Of a DNA stretch of 64,000 nt, positions 1-12,346 are shown in pieces. Source of the DNA: Mesorhabditis belari (lineage: Eukaryota > Nematoda > Chromadorea > Rhabditida > Rhabditidae); contig CAUEEP010000872.1 of assembly GCA_958450365.1 (NCBI GenBank), forward strand, positions 310,001 through 374,000, written 5' to 3'. The position numbers were made by a program, and so were the translations under genes. Below the pieces are notes generated by a model, which saw only the letters and a list, made by a program, of their open reading frames with translations, searched no databases and was not told the DNA's origin. Within the stretch, counting starts at the first letter, position 1. Each line of letters starts with the position of its first letter.

Positions 1-185
1 TCTGTGCCGGATCAGGTTTCCGAGTGTTAAAGAAGGCCAAAGTTGGGAGAATCGGGCTATACCTGTGCCTGGTCAGGCCTCTGAGTGTGCCTAAGTAAAT
101 ATAATTTCAATTTATTAATATTATCTTTATATTATTAATATTATAAATGGTAATTCACTGTTGAAAGAAATAGCCTTATTGCTAT

Positions 186-441
186 AGTTCTAAGTCGGAT
201 GTCCGGTTCCAAACTGGACGTTAGTTCTAAATCGGATGTCCGGTTCCAAACTGGATGTTAGTTCTAAAGCGGACGTCCAGTTCCGAACTGGACCTTAGTT
301 CTAAATCGAACGTCTGGTTCCAAACTGGACCTTAGTTCTAAACCAGACGTCCGGTTTCAAACTGGATGTTAATTCTAAACCAGACGTCAGCTCTAAACCA
401 GAGGTCCGGTTTCAAACTGGATGTTAGTTCTAAATCGGACG
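186..441. repeat. 37-bp minisatellite, about 7 copies
   Basis: Units contain GTTCTAAATCGGA, then GTCCGGTTCCAAACTGGA, with scattered substitutions. The flanking 440-1340 shows nothing I can call. Confidence 0.8.
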
Positions 442-1354
442 TAACATCGATATCACTAACTGTTAAGGACTGCTATTAATTAATACCGTTATACACTGGA
501 TTCATAAAAGCTTTCAGAGACTTAATATAAAACTTAGTACAGAAATCTTTCACAAGATTAATGGATCTAAATCTGTTAGAAGCAGGACTGGTCCTAGAAC
601 TAAATTTCCGTCAAGTAAGGCCATACCAGATCATGGCTTATGGAGGAAAAGAGTTAGAGATTAAAAAAGAGTGTGTTTAAAATATTATCGCAGTTTGAGA
701 AAGAGAAAAACTACGATTTTCTCTAACAATTCATTTCTAAAGGCTTTCTGTTACATTCTTTTATAATATCATGCTATACTTGTCCTAGAAAAAACCGTTT
801 TCTAGAACGGTGAGCAACATTTCACTCACATCGCAAAAAAAAAAAACACAGAAAAATTCTACGACTGCCATTGTCAGAAGCCTACTAATACAAGTCCGTA
901 TTGTGATGGTGGCAAAGGAAAGGCAAAGGAAAATGGCAGTGAAAAGGGGGAAAATTTGGGCAGCCCTCCTTTACAAGACACCGATTACTATTTGTTTTGT
1001 TAGCGGGCAAAAAGGAGACGATTCGAAAAGAAACACAACGTTCCCTTTTTTTTTTTGGCGGAATGTACGCGGCAGTTCGTTATATTGCTGAAGACTAAAC
1101 TCTACGATTTGTGTCGATTAATTGGAATCTTTTTGGAATCACTGAAGTGTGCTAGGAATATTGTAGTCTTGGAGAATTAAATGGTAAGACAAAATGGTAA
1201 ATGTTTGTAAACCATTTTCGTCATTTGAATTTTATGTTTTTTGAATCAATCTGAATTTTATGTATGCCAAAGTCAAGCCAAGCTTAAGGCTTTAGCCAAT
1301 TCAGGCCAAATCCAACAGTAAGATTGAAATTCTAGGCTAAGATTGAAAGCCGAC

Positions 1355-1676
1355 TTTGGTTTGGTTTGGTTTTGGTTTGGTTTGGTTTTGGCTTGGCTTG
1401 GTTTTGGCTTGGCTTTGGTTTGGCTCAGGTTTGGTATGGCTTGGCTTTGGCTTTGGCTCAGCTTTGGTTTGGCTTGGCTTTGGCTTTGGTTTAACTTGGC
1501 TTGGGTTTGGTCTGACTTTGGTTTGACTCGGCTTTGGCCTGGCTTTGGTTTGGCTCAGCTTTGGTTTGGCTGGGCTTTGGCTTTGGTTTAACTTGGCTTG
1601 GGTTTGGTCCGACTTTGGTTTGACTTGGCTTTGGTTTGGCTTTGGTTTGGCTTTGGTTTGGCTTTGGCTTTTTTTG
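1355..1676. repeat. GGCTTTGGTTT-type simple repeat
   Basis: Irregular tandem TTTGG and GGCTT units with strong strand asymmetry. The Lys/Pro/Ser-repeat reading frames it opens are by-products. Confidence 0.8.
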
Positions 1677-2119
1677 CCAACCCTGCTGGCTGTACCTAAA
1701 TCCATAGCCAACCAAGTCGAGATCAAATGGATTAGCTTGACTGCCTCATATCGGTTTGCTTGATTCTATTTGACTAACTATGGCTCGAATCAGGCCCGAC
1801 TGAGTAAAGTTTTTGGCTTTCGAATCCCGCTGAATTGCAAGAGTTCGTTATAGAGTAACCCAACCACCATTCTCTTTCTAGTAAACGAAATTCTGTCACC
1901 GCTGAATTCATAACGTTCTTGTCATAACGTTCATAACTAAATTCATAACGTTCTTATCAATGTATTGCTTTCAGAATCCAAGTCTTTCTGGTATAATCAA
2001 CCAAGGACAAGAAGTTGACTATGCCAGAAAGCGTGTGCTTGGGTACTTACCAAATTCTGGCAGGTTTTCAACCAAGCTACCAGTGTTGTCCTCAAGCCAA
2101 GAACTCTTGAGCCAGAGCC

Positions 2120-2165
2120 TCAAATCTACTATATATAAAAGACCAGTCAACCGTTTGTACAGGCT
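2120..2165 (+). promoter_or_regulatory. possible TATA box
   Basis: CTATATATAAAAGAC is a strong TATA-like sequence, but no convincing coding exon follows. It may belong to a decayed element. Confidence 0.15.
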
Positions 2166-2890
2166 TTTTCTCAGCCATCTTTAGGCCAAAAGAGCTGAAA
2201 CTTCTTTCAAAGTCTCAAAATATAATATAGTTATGTCATTTAGAATAAAAATTGAGTGGCAGTACGGGGGATGAAACCTGGATAGTGTTGGCCGTAGACA
2301 AGCGCGCTCTCGACTGCGCCCCGACTGCGCCCCGACAAAAGGCGCGGCCAGAAAAACACACTCTTGAGTAGCTGATTGAGCAATGATTCCATTGACTTCT
2401 TGTCCTTTCTTCACCCTCATCCAATCATCGAAAACTTACTGTATAGTAGTTCTTGCTGTCATTTGCCTTTCTTTCTTTACCATCCATCAGAAATGACTCA
2501 ATTTTTCAATGAATAAGCACAGTCTAGAGAAACGGGGCCGTTTTCTTTTCAAAATGCAAGCAATCCCGCAATCTTGTGACTGAAAAAAAAAACTCAACAA
2601 AACTTGTTTTTTTGCCAAAATGATTGATTGAAAAGTTCCTTTTGAGAACATTTTTTTTTTCTTTTCATTCGTTTTATTTTAACAATTTTTTCAGGTGTAA
2701 TTTGATCCATTTGCCAATTGAATTTCAAGATTTTTCTTCAGGTATCCGCCCATCGACTTTTGCCCATTCTCAAGAGGAAAACGGGAAACGAGAAGGTTTC
2801 GAAAAAGTCAGGTTGCAAATTTTATATCTTCTTTATTTGTTCAAAAATTTGTTAGCTATTAGAAAAGCTAGACTTTTTGTGCTTTTGTAA

Positions 2891-3210
2891 GCCTATTGTA
2901 CAGTACAGTATTGTACAGTAGCCCTATTGTACAGTAGCCCTATTGTACAGTAGCCCTATTGTACAGTAGCCCTATTGTACAGTAGCCCTATTGTACAGTA
3001 GCCCTATTGTACAGTAGCCCTATTGTACAGTAGCCCTATTGTACAGTAGCCCTATTGTACAGTAGCCCTATTGTACAGTAGCCCTATTGTACAGTAGCCC
3101 TATTGTACAGTAGCCCTATTGTACAGTAGCCCTATTGTACAGTAGCCCTATTGTACAGTAGCCCTATTGTACAGTAGCCCTATTGTACAGTAGCCCTATT
3201 GTACAGTAAG
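2891..3210. repeat. 16-bp minisatellite around TGTACA, about 19 copies
   Basis: Unit CCTATTGTACAGTAGC, very uniform. The right flank (GCCTTAGCCATAAACTGG) is repeated after the sister array at 3497-3625, so both arrays belong to duplicated loci. Confidence 0.9.
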
Positions 3211-3496
3211 CCTTAGCCATAAACTGGCTTTAACTGCCCTTATCCAATTGGTTCATTCCTGTGAACGGCAGTGAATGCCTTAGCTCGAGGTTTATGAAAG
3301 AAAGAAGAGAAATAGAAAGATTAGAAAAAGAAAGAGTAGAAATAGAAAGATTAGAAATAGAAAGATCTAAGATCGGTGATTAGAAAGATCTAAAACTTAT
3401 CTGCAAACATGATCTAATTCCGAGCCAATTTAAACTTCGACTTAAGGTCATTTTCTTTTTGAAAGCCAGCTTGAATCCATGCGTTCTATTATATAG

Positions 3497-3625
3497 TACA
3501 GTAAGCCCATTGTACAGTAAGCCTATTGTACAGTAAGCCCATTGTACAGTAAGCCCATTGTACAGTAAGCCTATTTTGTACAGTAAGCCCATTGTACAGT
3601 AAGCCTATTTTGTACAGTAAGCCTT
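3497..3625. repeat. sister array of the TGTACA minisatellite
   Basis: About 7 units of CCCATTGTACAGTAAG type with occasional insertions, followed by the same flank as the array at 2891-3210. Confidence 0.85.
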
Positions 3626-3689
3626 AGCCATAAACTGGTTTTAACCGCCCTTATCCCATTGGTTCATTCCTGTTCTTCTATACAGGGTA

Positions 3690-4100
3690 TCCAAGAAGTT
3701 TGGGTACAACTTTTTATAAAAGCAGCTAGCAAATGTCGAATTTATTTTAAAAGTCGTAAGTGTTATATAGAAAATCGTCAAAAATCGTCAAAAATGGCAG
3801 CATGCCGGAAAGAGACCGAGTAAAACTCAAAAACTTGTCACATGAGTTGTATGCATCCAATTCGAAAGCTTTTTGTATGTAAATGTAGCCAAGATTCCGT
3901 GCTTCAAATCGCTATATAACACTTGCCACTTTTGAAATCAGTTAGACATTTGCTAGCTGCTTTTGTAAAAAGTTTTGGCTCTTTTGGGACACCAGTTGGT
4001 TTTGAACTTTTTTGGAAACCAGTTGGTATTGAGTTGGCGAGAAAATTCGTAGAAAAAGTTTGCACGATGATAAGAATGATGAGATAGAAGTTTTTCTTCA
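3690..4100. mobile_element. foldback MITE K
   Basis: The inverted ends contain AAAAGCAGCTAGCAAATGTC and its complement. The interior has CGGAAAGAGACCGAGT, then TGAGTTGTATGCATCCAAT. Diverged relatives are at 10330-10700, 19730-20090 and 45255-45490. Confidence 0.6.
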
Positions 4101-4275
4101 TGACTTTAGATTTCTTATGGTTTCATTCCTTATTTCTTATTTCTTTCTGACAAATTCTGATCACCAAATATCGGTTAGTTGGGTGCTTGTTGCCTAAAGC
4201 CGACTTTGACTTTTCTCTCAAGCTTTAGACTTATCAAATCCAACTTTTAACTTAGTCTATCACCCACTGGATCTC

Positions 4276-5196
4276 AAGAAAATCTGAAAAAATTGGAGTT
4301 GACGTTTTGCTCCAAATGGAGATTGGGAAAATCGAGAATAGAAATCGAGAATAGAATTCGGAAATCGTGGAAATATTGTCTGAAAGCGTCGTGAATCGTT
4401 CTCTACTCATTTTTTTGGTTTCCTTTGATTGATCCCTTTGAAGCCGCTGTTAATTTTTCGTGCTTTTACTTGGTCTCATTGTTTGGTTATTCGGATTGCT
4501 ATCTCAAGCTTTAGACTTATCAAATCCAACTTTTAATTTAGTCTATGCACTCATTGAATGCAACCCACTGAATGCAACCCACTGAATGCAACCCACTGAA
4601 TGATTTCCAAATTCTTCCTATTTATGCTATTCGTATTTTTCCGCTTGAAAAATAAGCCAAACAAATCAAATTTTTCCCCGTACCAGGCAGCGACAATGAA
4701 GAGGTTTTTGATCAAAAAAGAAAACCTCATAAGTATTTGAATGATTTCCTTTTTTCAAATCCTTTTCTCAGTTAATTCTCAAAATAGGTAAAAACTTTTT
4801 GAATCAAAAACAAAATTACAAAAGGAAATTGGGGCAATCATCAGCAAAAGGGATTCTATAGAGAGAATTTGTGTGGGTGAGGTGAAATAGCAAAAAAAAA
4901 AAGCTTTTATATAAGTAAGCATCATGGGAATTTCAAGATAGTTAACTATAGACAAGCAAGTGAATTTAGAAAAGAAAATCTGAGAAAATTGGAGTTGACG
5001 TTTTGCTCTAAATGGAGATTGGGAAAATCGAGAATAGAAACCGAGAATAGAATTCGGAAATCGTAGAAATATTGTCTGAAAGCATCGTGAATCGTTCTCT
5101 ACTCATTTTTTTGGTTCCCTTTGATTGATCCCTTTGAAGCTGCTGTTAATTTTTCTTGCTTTTACTTGGTCTCATTGTTTGGTTATTCGGATTGCT
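4276..5196. repeat. direct duplication of about 225 bp
   Basis: The blocks 4276-4500 and 4971-5196 share ATTGGAGTTGACGTTTTGCT, GAATCGTTCTCTACTCATTT and CTTTTACTTGGTCTCATTGT. A 14-bp repeat (CCACTGAATGCAAC) lies between them at 4545-4600. Confidence 0.75.
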
Positions 5197-5305
5197 GAGC
5201 TTTGAGCTGCTTTGAGCTTTGAGCTGCTTTGAGCTTTGAGCTGCTTTGAGCTTTGAGCTGCTTTGAGCTTTGAGCTGCTTTGAGCTTTGAGCTGCTTTGC
5301 TGCTT
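5196..5305. repeat. 17-bp minisatellite
   Basis: Unit TTTGAGCTTTGAGCTGC, about 6 copies, directly after the second copy of the 225-bp duplication. Confidence 0.85.
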
Positions 5306-5619
5306 TGAGTTCTATTGACATTGATAAATTGACAAAATCCTCTTGTTGACAAAGCCGGTTTTTCTTCCTAAGGTGTGGTCAACAACTTTGTCAACAACAA
5401 CAACAACAACTCAAACTTTGTTACTTTTTTCTAGCAAGGTGTAAAGAAAATAATGCTCGCTTCGAATTTCTTAGCGCTGGCTATTTGCCAAGTGTTTGCT
5501 TACGTAATTTTTTGAATAAAAATAAACTAGACAATCACTAGATTTATAATCATTTCTCTTTTCGCTTCGATAGTCGTTTTTACTGCAATTGAATTACTTA
5601 CTGCAGAAAAATTACTGCA

Positions 5620-6835
5620 ATTGAATGGATCGTGTCAAATCCAAGAACTAAAACCAAAGCTTACACCACGAGCAAAGCGACAAATTGTCAACAATATTCA
5701 CGGAAAGTCGATCTATGAGATGAAAGCTGAGCTGAAAATCAATGCTTCAGAGAGACAGCTTCAGAGACAAGCATTTGGCTGCCATGAAAGAAAACCCGCG
5801 TCTCGACTTGGAGAAACTAAACAAGCAAATTGAAATCTGCATTGAAATCAGGATGTGTCCAGGATGTTTACAACATGAATGGGATGTTTACGGGATGTTT
5901 ACAACATGAATGGACGCATTATCCTGTTGAAAATTTATCACAGTTGGATTTTGAGCAAGAAAAAACACGAAACATTCATCCAGAACGTCGATGTATGATG
6001 AAAGCTGAGCGGAAAATCAATGCGCTTCAGAGAGACAGTTTCAGAGCTCTTCAGAGACAAGCATTTGGCTGTCATTAAAGAAAACCCGTATCTCGACTTG
6101 GAGAAACTAAACAAGCAAGCTGCATTGAAACCTAAGCACAAGATAGTCCGCTTGGAGTTCACAATAAATCTGGAACCAGGTTGGGCTGGAGTTTTTATGT
6201 TTTTCTGTGTTTAGGTAATCTTCAGCGACAAAAAGAAGTTTAGTCTGATGGCTCTGATGGTGTTATGCATTATTGGAGAGATCTGCGCCAAGAATCAAAT
6301 GATTTTGGCACACGCAACTATGGAGGAGATAGCGTTATGGGTTGAGTCGGTTTTTCTTCCTAAGGTGTGGTCAATTTGAATGGTTCGTGTCAAATCGGAT
6401 GAACAGCCAAGATTACATCGACGTTCTGGATGAATGTTTCGTGTTTTTTCTTGCTGAAAATCCAACTGTGATAAATTTTCAACAGGATAATGCGTCCATT
6501 CATGTTGTAAACATCCCGTAAACATCCCATTCATGTTGTAAACATCCTGGACACCTCCTGGACACATCCTGATTTCAATGCAGATTTCAATGCAGCTTGC
6601 TTGTTTAGTTTCTCCAAGTCGAGACGCGGGTTTTCTTTCATGGCAGCCAAATGCTTGTCTCTGAAGCTGTCTCTCTGAAGCATTGATTTTCAGCTCAGCT
6701 TTCATCTCATAGATCGACTTTCCCTGAATATTGTTGACAATTTGTCGCTTTGCTCGTGGTGTAAGCTTTGGCTTTGGTTCTCGACGACTTCCAGGAGTTG
6801 AGGTGTTTTTGACCACTGCCTCGACGACTGCCATT
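5620..6835. mobile_element. Tc1-like transposase debris in inverted arrangement
   Basis: On the plus strand (5620-6345) are PKLTPRAKRQIVNNIHGKSI, a second partial copy of the HTH region, and a DDE core reading DGVMHYWRDLRQESNDFGTR, with the start FSDKKKF visible. On the minus strand (6835-6400) lies an inverted copy with KPKLTPRAKRQIVNNIQGKS. The block GGTTTTTCTTCCTAAGGTGT occurs at both 5353 and 6347. The fragments are related to the Tc1 copy at 45.5 kb (PKLTPRARRHIVNN). No intact ORF. Confidence 0.75.
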
Positions 6836-7320
6836 GTTTTTCAAGTATTTGTGAAGTTAAGATTAAGTTTATTCCTTGCGTACTCTTTGTTAAAACAATT
6901 TTGCAACAAAACAACACCAAACAACAACAAACAAGCTTGAAAACGAATTCGGATCTTTTTTGAGAGTCACAACTCTTCAAAGGCTTTTTTATAATTGAAT
7001 GTCCACCAAATTTGCTTGGGTTTTTTTGTAAATAGCTTCTATTAAGTTTGAGCTTTTGATCTGTCAATAATTTAGATCAGGATTTCGTCAAAAATAAGTC
7101 TTCGTTATAAGTTAAAGCCGTGGCCAAGTCGTTTTTTGGTATCTTTTTGAAACGTCTATATTATGCCCAGGAACGATCACTGCAGAATTCTTTCTATATC
7201 GTTAAAAAAGAGAAAATATTGAGGGTTCTAAAAATACCAATCAACCCGGATCATCTTTACTTACAGTCGTTGTATGATGGTTTTTATCAGCCGTAGTTTC
7301 TTTTGTAAGTACTCTACCTG

Positions 7321-7536
7321 ATCCAGAAAGTCTGTCCAGAAAGAGGCTGTCCAGCAAGAAGCTGTCCAGCAAGTCTGTCCAGCAAGAAGCTGTCCAGCAA
7401 GAAGTTGTTCAGAAAGAAGCTGTCCAGCAAGAAGCTATCCAGAAAGAAGCTGTCCAGCAAGAAGCTGTCCAGCAAGAAGCTGTCCAGCAAGAAGCTGTCC
7501 AGCAAGAAGCTGTCCAGCAAGAAGCTGTCCAGAAAG
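7321..7536. repeat. 15-bp minisatellite derived from a MITE end
   Basis: Unit GCTGTCCAGCAAGAA, about 14 copies, ending in GCTGTCCAGAAAGTC, the terminal sequence of the local MITE family. The paralogous locus at 8385-8437 has only about 3 units between the same flanks. Confidence 0.85.
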
Positions 7537-7739
7537 TCATCTCAGATCAATACATAAGTTATTTTAAATCCGTTTTAATGTTATTTTGCAGAAATGTAAA
7601 AGGAATTTCTTTTTTTTGGGCTCTATCTTTTATCTTTTGACACAAAGATAGATTTCCATTAACTAAAGTGTCTTAACCGCATCATCGAGCCGTCGTTTTT
7701 GTCCTTTTTGACTACTCGACTTCACGCTCTCAAAAAAAT

Positions 7740-8590
7740 CCAGACATAAGTCATTTTAAACCTGTTTTAATGTTATTTTGCACAAAAATAATTGACCTTT
7801 CTAATGAAAAAAACCGTAGTTCAATCGCTGCATTTGTTGGTTTTAAACGGAAGTACAAAAAGAAACGAAAAGACTTTCGGGACAGGCTAATACTTAGTGG
7901 GAATTGAGTAGCCCTAGACAATCCAAATGTTTTATCAATGGTTACAAATGAGCCAAGACTTTTCAATGCTAATTCGAGAAGCAAACCACAGTTGTTACAG
8001 GTTTAGATTTTCTATTCAAAATCAACCTTGTGGTGCGTGAGCAAAAGCACAATGTGCCTCACTCTTTACACATTGTTGTCCCCTTTGATTGGTTTTAATG
8101 TTATTTTACAGAAAAATTGGCCAATAATTGGCCTTTCTAATGAAAGAAAGCGTAGTTCAATTAATGAATTTGCTGGTTTTAAACGGAAATACTAAAAGGA
8201 ACGAAAAGACTTTCTGGACAGCCTAATAACTTGTATCAATATATCGTTAAAAAAAGAGAAAATATTGAGGCTTCTAAAGAGGCTTCTAAAAATACCAATC
8301 AACTCAAAGCATCTTTACTTACAGTCCTTGTATGATGGTTTTTATAACCCGTAGCTTCTTTTGCAAGTACTCTACCTGATGCAGAAAGTCTGTCCAGCAA
8401 GAAGCTGTCCAGGAAGAAGCTGTCCAGAAAGTCATTTCAGATCCATACATAAGTTATTTAAATCCTTTTGCAGAAATCTAATTGGCCTTTCTAATGAAAT
8501 AAACCGTAGTTCAATTTGGTGCATTTGTTGGTTTTAAACGAAAGTAAAAAAAGGAACGAAAAGACTTTCTGGATAGCGTAATAGGTTCTG
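7740..8590. mobile_element. cluster of MITE halves (CTGTCCAGAAAGTCTTTTCG family)
   Basis: Three copies (7740-7990, 8080-8232, 8450-8582) share a terminal block CTGTCCAGAAAGTC, then TTTTCGTT, and an inner block AACCGTAGTTCAATTGGTGC. The same family recurs at 26420-26600, 26780-26935, 28600-28800, 39590-39665 and 61203-61665. Together it is the most abundant dispersed repeat of the window. Confidence 0.7.
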
Positions 8591-8799
8591 TTTTTGAAAG
8601 AAGTCAATTCTGCAGCCAATTCTGTCAATTCTGCAGTCAATTCTGTCAATTCATTCTGCTAAACGAGTCTTGAAGAATCTCTCATTCTTCAAGAATCTGT
8701 GCTTTAGAGTTTTTGTCACAAGGCAACCAAGAAGCTATGTATTTCCAATAATCCCAATTATTCCAATTCTTAAAACTCGAAACCGATCATTAGATCAAG

Positions 8800-9240
8800 T
8801 GTGGCCCTGTGCATGACGTCTCATTTCCTATCTAGCTAGGAGAGCAAAAAGAGTGGGCGTCTTGTGCAGGGGCAGGGGTAAGAGGGCAAGAGAGGGGCGT
8901 TCACGAGGCACACGGGCAATTGTCGGTCCCTTCATCGGGAGAAGGGGGCAGCCCTGCCTCTTCCCCCTCTGAAGAGGGCCCCTCTCGATTGCCCTCTATA
9001 GGCTTCAATAGAAAGGAGGCTGCCTTCAGGGCCATTTTTTCTCTCAATTCTCCACTCCTTTCTGCCCCACACACATAATGAGCGCTTCCTGCGTTGCTAT
9101 GCAGTTGTGTCTCTCCTTTTTCTCCTTTTTTTCACTCCTGTGCCTCCTGGGCACTCCCCGTTGCCCACAAAGGCCCATTCGGAAAAAGGAGAAGCGAAAA
9201 AAAGGGCTGAAATAAGTGTGAACCCTTCCCTCCACTTTTC
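8800..9240. other. GC-rich island without a recognised gene
   Basis: This segment is strikingly GC- and purine/pyrimidine-skewed (AGAGGGCAAGAGAGGGGCG, GAAGGGGGCAGCCCTGCC) against an AT-rich background. Open frames are short and without splice-site support. It could be a repeat head, a CpG-like regulatory region or a gene relic. Confidence 0.3.
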
Positions 9241-9246
9241 ATTCAT

Positions 9247-9441
9247 CTATTGGAATAAGTATGTCGTTATTTGCGATTGTTGAAATGTTTGAGTTTTCTC
9301 TGGAGATTTGGCTAGAAGGATATTTTGAAACAATCTCAATTGAGATCGCTTACGTAGATTTTGATTGTAATCTCCAGAAATAACCAACCAAATGCACAAA
9401 GCATGTCCCAACTTTTCATCTTCTGCAGTACTTGGCACCAT
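9247..9441 (-). mobile_element. possible pogo/Tigger-like transposase fragment
   Basis: The minus-strand ORF starts MVPSTAEDEKLGHALCIWLV. This resembles the CENP-B-type HTH entry of Tigger transposases (a DxALxxWL block). No catalytic part. Weak call. Confidence 0.35.
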
Positions 9442-10935
9442 ACTTTTTTGATTCTATATTAGACATGGCTAACGATATTTTGGGATTGCGCCTGCTCGGA
9501 CAGTCATATCGGCGCACTGAAAGCTGCTAGCAATCTGAAACTTTTTCTATCAGAAAGCCAATATTATTAGCTTCATTTTAATATCAAAAATTCAGCAAAA
9601 TTCTTTAAAATAGTATTCAAAAAATCAAATTAAACCTTAAAATGATTATCCTTTACTACCCTAACGACCTCGTTAAGTATCAATAACCTTTTTAGAGTAC
9701 TTTTTTGAATATTTTTGTTGAACGTTTGGTAACAAAATGAAGCTGATAATCTAGGCTTTCTAATATACAAAGTTTCAGATTTCTAGCAACTTTCAATACG
9801 ATGATATGACTGTTCAAACTTGAAGCCTTGTTAAGCCTCGTTAACACGTCTAGTCTGGCCTATCAGTTTGGCCGGAAAATCGTCCATCTTTTTCAAATTT
9901 TCGTTTATAAATGAATAATTAGCCAATTAATGTGTCGTTTGCTTTAAATAAAAAAGCTTAACTATTTCATTTAGTTGATTTTTATGCAAATTTGAGTCTT
10001 TGAAGCAAATCAAGCAATTCTTGTTTTTCCCAAAATTCTTTCAATGAACATAGAATGAAATCGGCTGAATCAATTTCTCTGAAAATTTCTCTATCTATCC
10101 AACTTTTCATTCACTATCTTTTTTCTTTTGATTTCTATGAGAAAAAGTGCTCAAATTGAAACTTTTCATCGTTTTTGAATGCTTCATCGTTTCATTCTAT
10201 TAAATTATTAAATCTCTATTTAAAATTGTTAAGAAAAGCTTTTCAATATTTCTTCAATGCAAAAATAGCGTTTAATATCACTTAATAACATTAGGAATCA
10301 TACTTAAATGTTTTGGCTGGACTGGCATAACCAAAATTTAAGTTGATGTCAAGCTCCTTCTGAAGGAGTCGAGAGAAAGGTGACTAGCGCTCATTCTAGC
10401 ACTTGTTAAATGAGTTGTATAAGTCCAATCGGGATGTTTTTGATAGATAAATGTTGCCGAGAGTTAGGCCTACAATTCTCTGTATAACACTTGCCACTTT
10501 TGAAATAAATTAGACATTTCCCAGATACTCTTCCAAAAAGTTGTTGCGGTAATTCTTGGTCAACCTGTAAAATGAAATCGGCTGAATCAATTTCTCTGAA
10601 AATTTCTCTATCTACCCAACTTTTCATTCACTATCTTTTTTCTTTTGATTTCTGTGAAAAAAAAGCGCTTAAATTGAAACTTTTCATCGTTTTTGAGTGC
10701 TTCATCGTTTCATTGTCTCATCGTTTTTGACTCCTTGCACTTCAAACCATTAAAAAATCAATTAACGCGAGCTTTTTAGAATTTCTTAAAGAATAATTTG
10801 TAAATAAATAATAGAACTTTCCGATTAAAAAAACCATAAATCGATTCGTTCATTATTTATTTTAAAAGGTAATCTTTTAAAAAGCGGACAAGACAAGCTG
10901 ATACGTCTTTTAAAAAATACAAGTTTGTTGCTTTA

Positions 10936-11102
10936 ACTGAGAGCTTTAACTGAGAGCTTTAACTGAGAGCTTTAACTGAGAGCTTTAACTGAGAGCTTTA
11001 ACTGAGAGCTTTAACTGAGAGCTTTAACTGAGAGCTTTAACTGAGAGCTTTAACTGAGAGCTTTAACTGAGAGCTTTAACTGAGAGCTTTAACTGAGAGT
11101 TC
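10936..11102. repeat. 13-bp minisatellite
   Basis: Unit GAGAGCTTTAACT, about 13 nearly identical copies. Confidence 0.9.
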
Positions 11103-12089
11103 TCAGCTCCACTGAGAGCAAGATTAGTTATCTTGAACTTATCTAGACTTTAGAATCTCTTTTGATACATTTTTCTTCATATCTAACACTTCTAACACAA
11201 CCTCAAATCACTAGAATGACACCGAAAGCCACCACGAGTCAAGAGATAAAGTTTTTTCAAGTGTTTTATAAGTGAAAGCTTCAATTTTTTGAATAAAACT
11301 CAATTTTTGAATAGATTCTCACTTTTCAGGATTTCTTAAAGAAGAATTTGTAAATAAATAATAAAACTTTCTGATAAAAGAAACCATAAATCGATTGGTT
11401 CATTATTTATTTTAGAAATAAATCTTTAAAACAAGCGGACAAGACTTTCCGGTCAACCTAATATTAGATACTGATTTCTCAGGTATTGATCGAAATTCTA
11501 TCTCAATTTTGAGATTGTTTAGCATAGCTTTTTGTTCGTGATTCGAAAAGCTAATGCAAAAAGCTAATTCCAAAGTTTTTTACTCTTTTAAGTCAACTAG
11601 AGTAAACCTTTTCCTTAAAAAGCTTTTCTGTACAACTTGTTGAATTTCTTTTCTTTACAATTTGCTTGGTTTTTTAACCAGTTACCCAATTTTTTAGTGT
11701 ATAAAGCCTAAAAATTCACTGAAAGAACCTTGAATGAACCCCAGCTCCAATTCGCATCTTTCTTTGGCCACAAATTGATTTACCTTTCCCCTTTCGGAAT
11801 CCCAAAAAAACTCCCATTTCTTTTGTTTCTTCTGAGAAATCTTTTTCGCGGTAGTAAAATTTGATTTATACAGCTAAAAGTATTAATTTGATTTATATAG
11901 GGTTGGTGTTGAAGTTTTTACAAGATTTTCCAAACGTTTTTTAAAAATAACGCCGCCACGACAAAATTTCTAGTTAAATATTAAAAAGATTCTCTGCAAA
12001 ATTAAAAAAAAATCTTTTCCCAAAAAAAAAATTTGGGAAATTCTTGGAAGTTGTTGTTTTTGCAGATTTTCAAAGGCGCAAAGGCGAAA

Positions 12090-12346
12090 GGCCTGAGCCT
12101 GAGCCTGAGCTTAAGCCTGAGTCTGAACCTGAGCCTGAACCTAAGCCTAAGCCTAAGCCTGAGCCTGAACCTGAGCCTGAGCCTGAACCTGGGCCTGAAC
12201 CTGAGCCTAAGCCTGAACCTGAGCCTAAGCCTAAGCCTAAGCCTAAGCCTAAGCCTAAGCCTAAGCCTAAGCCTGAGCCTGAACCTGAACCTGAGCCTGA
12301 ACCTGGGCCTGAACCTGAGCCTAAGCCTGAACCTGAGCCTGAGCCA
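12090..12346. repeat. interstitial telomere-like array (TTAGGC and variants)
   Basis: About 43 tandem hexamers of GCCTAA, GCCTGA, ACCTGA and similar. They include eight perfect tandem GCCTAA units at 12223-12270, which is TTAGGC on the other strand, the nematode telomere repeat. A block of about 50 bp is duplicated within the array (12176-12225 and 12291-12340). All frames are open but encode only dipeptide-like repeats, so I call no protein. Confidence 0.85.

Noticed and set aside
1337..1763. Overlapping ORFs rich in Lys/Pro/Ser or Trp/Leu/Phe repeats
   Set aside because: They are readings of a simple GGCTTTGG-type array on both strands; no start context, splice sites or conserved domain.
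2891..3210. CRISPR array
   Set aside because: Direct repeats are contiguous with no spacers, and the window is eukaryotic.
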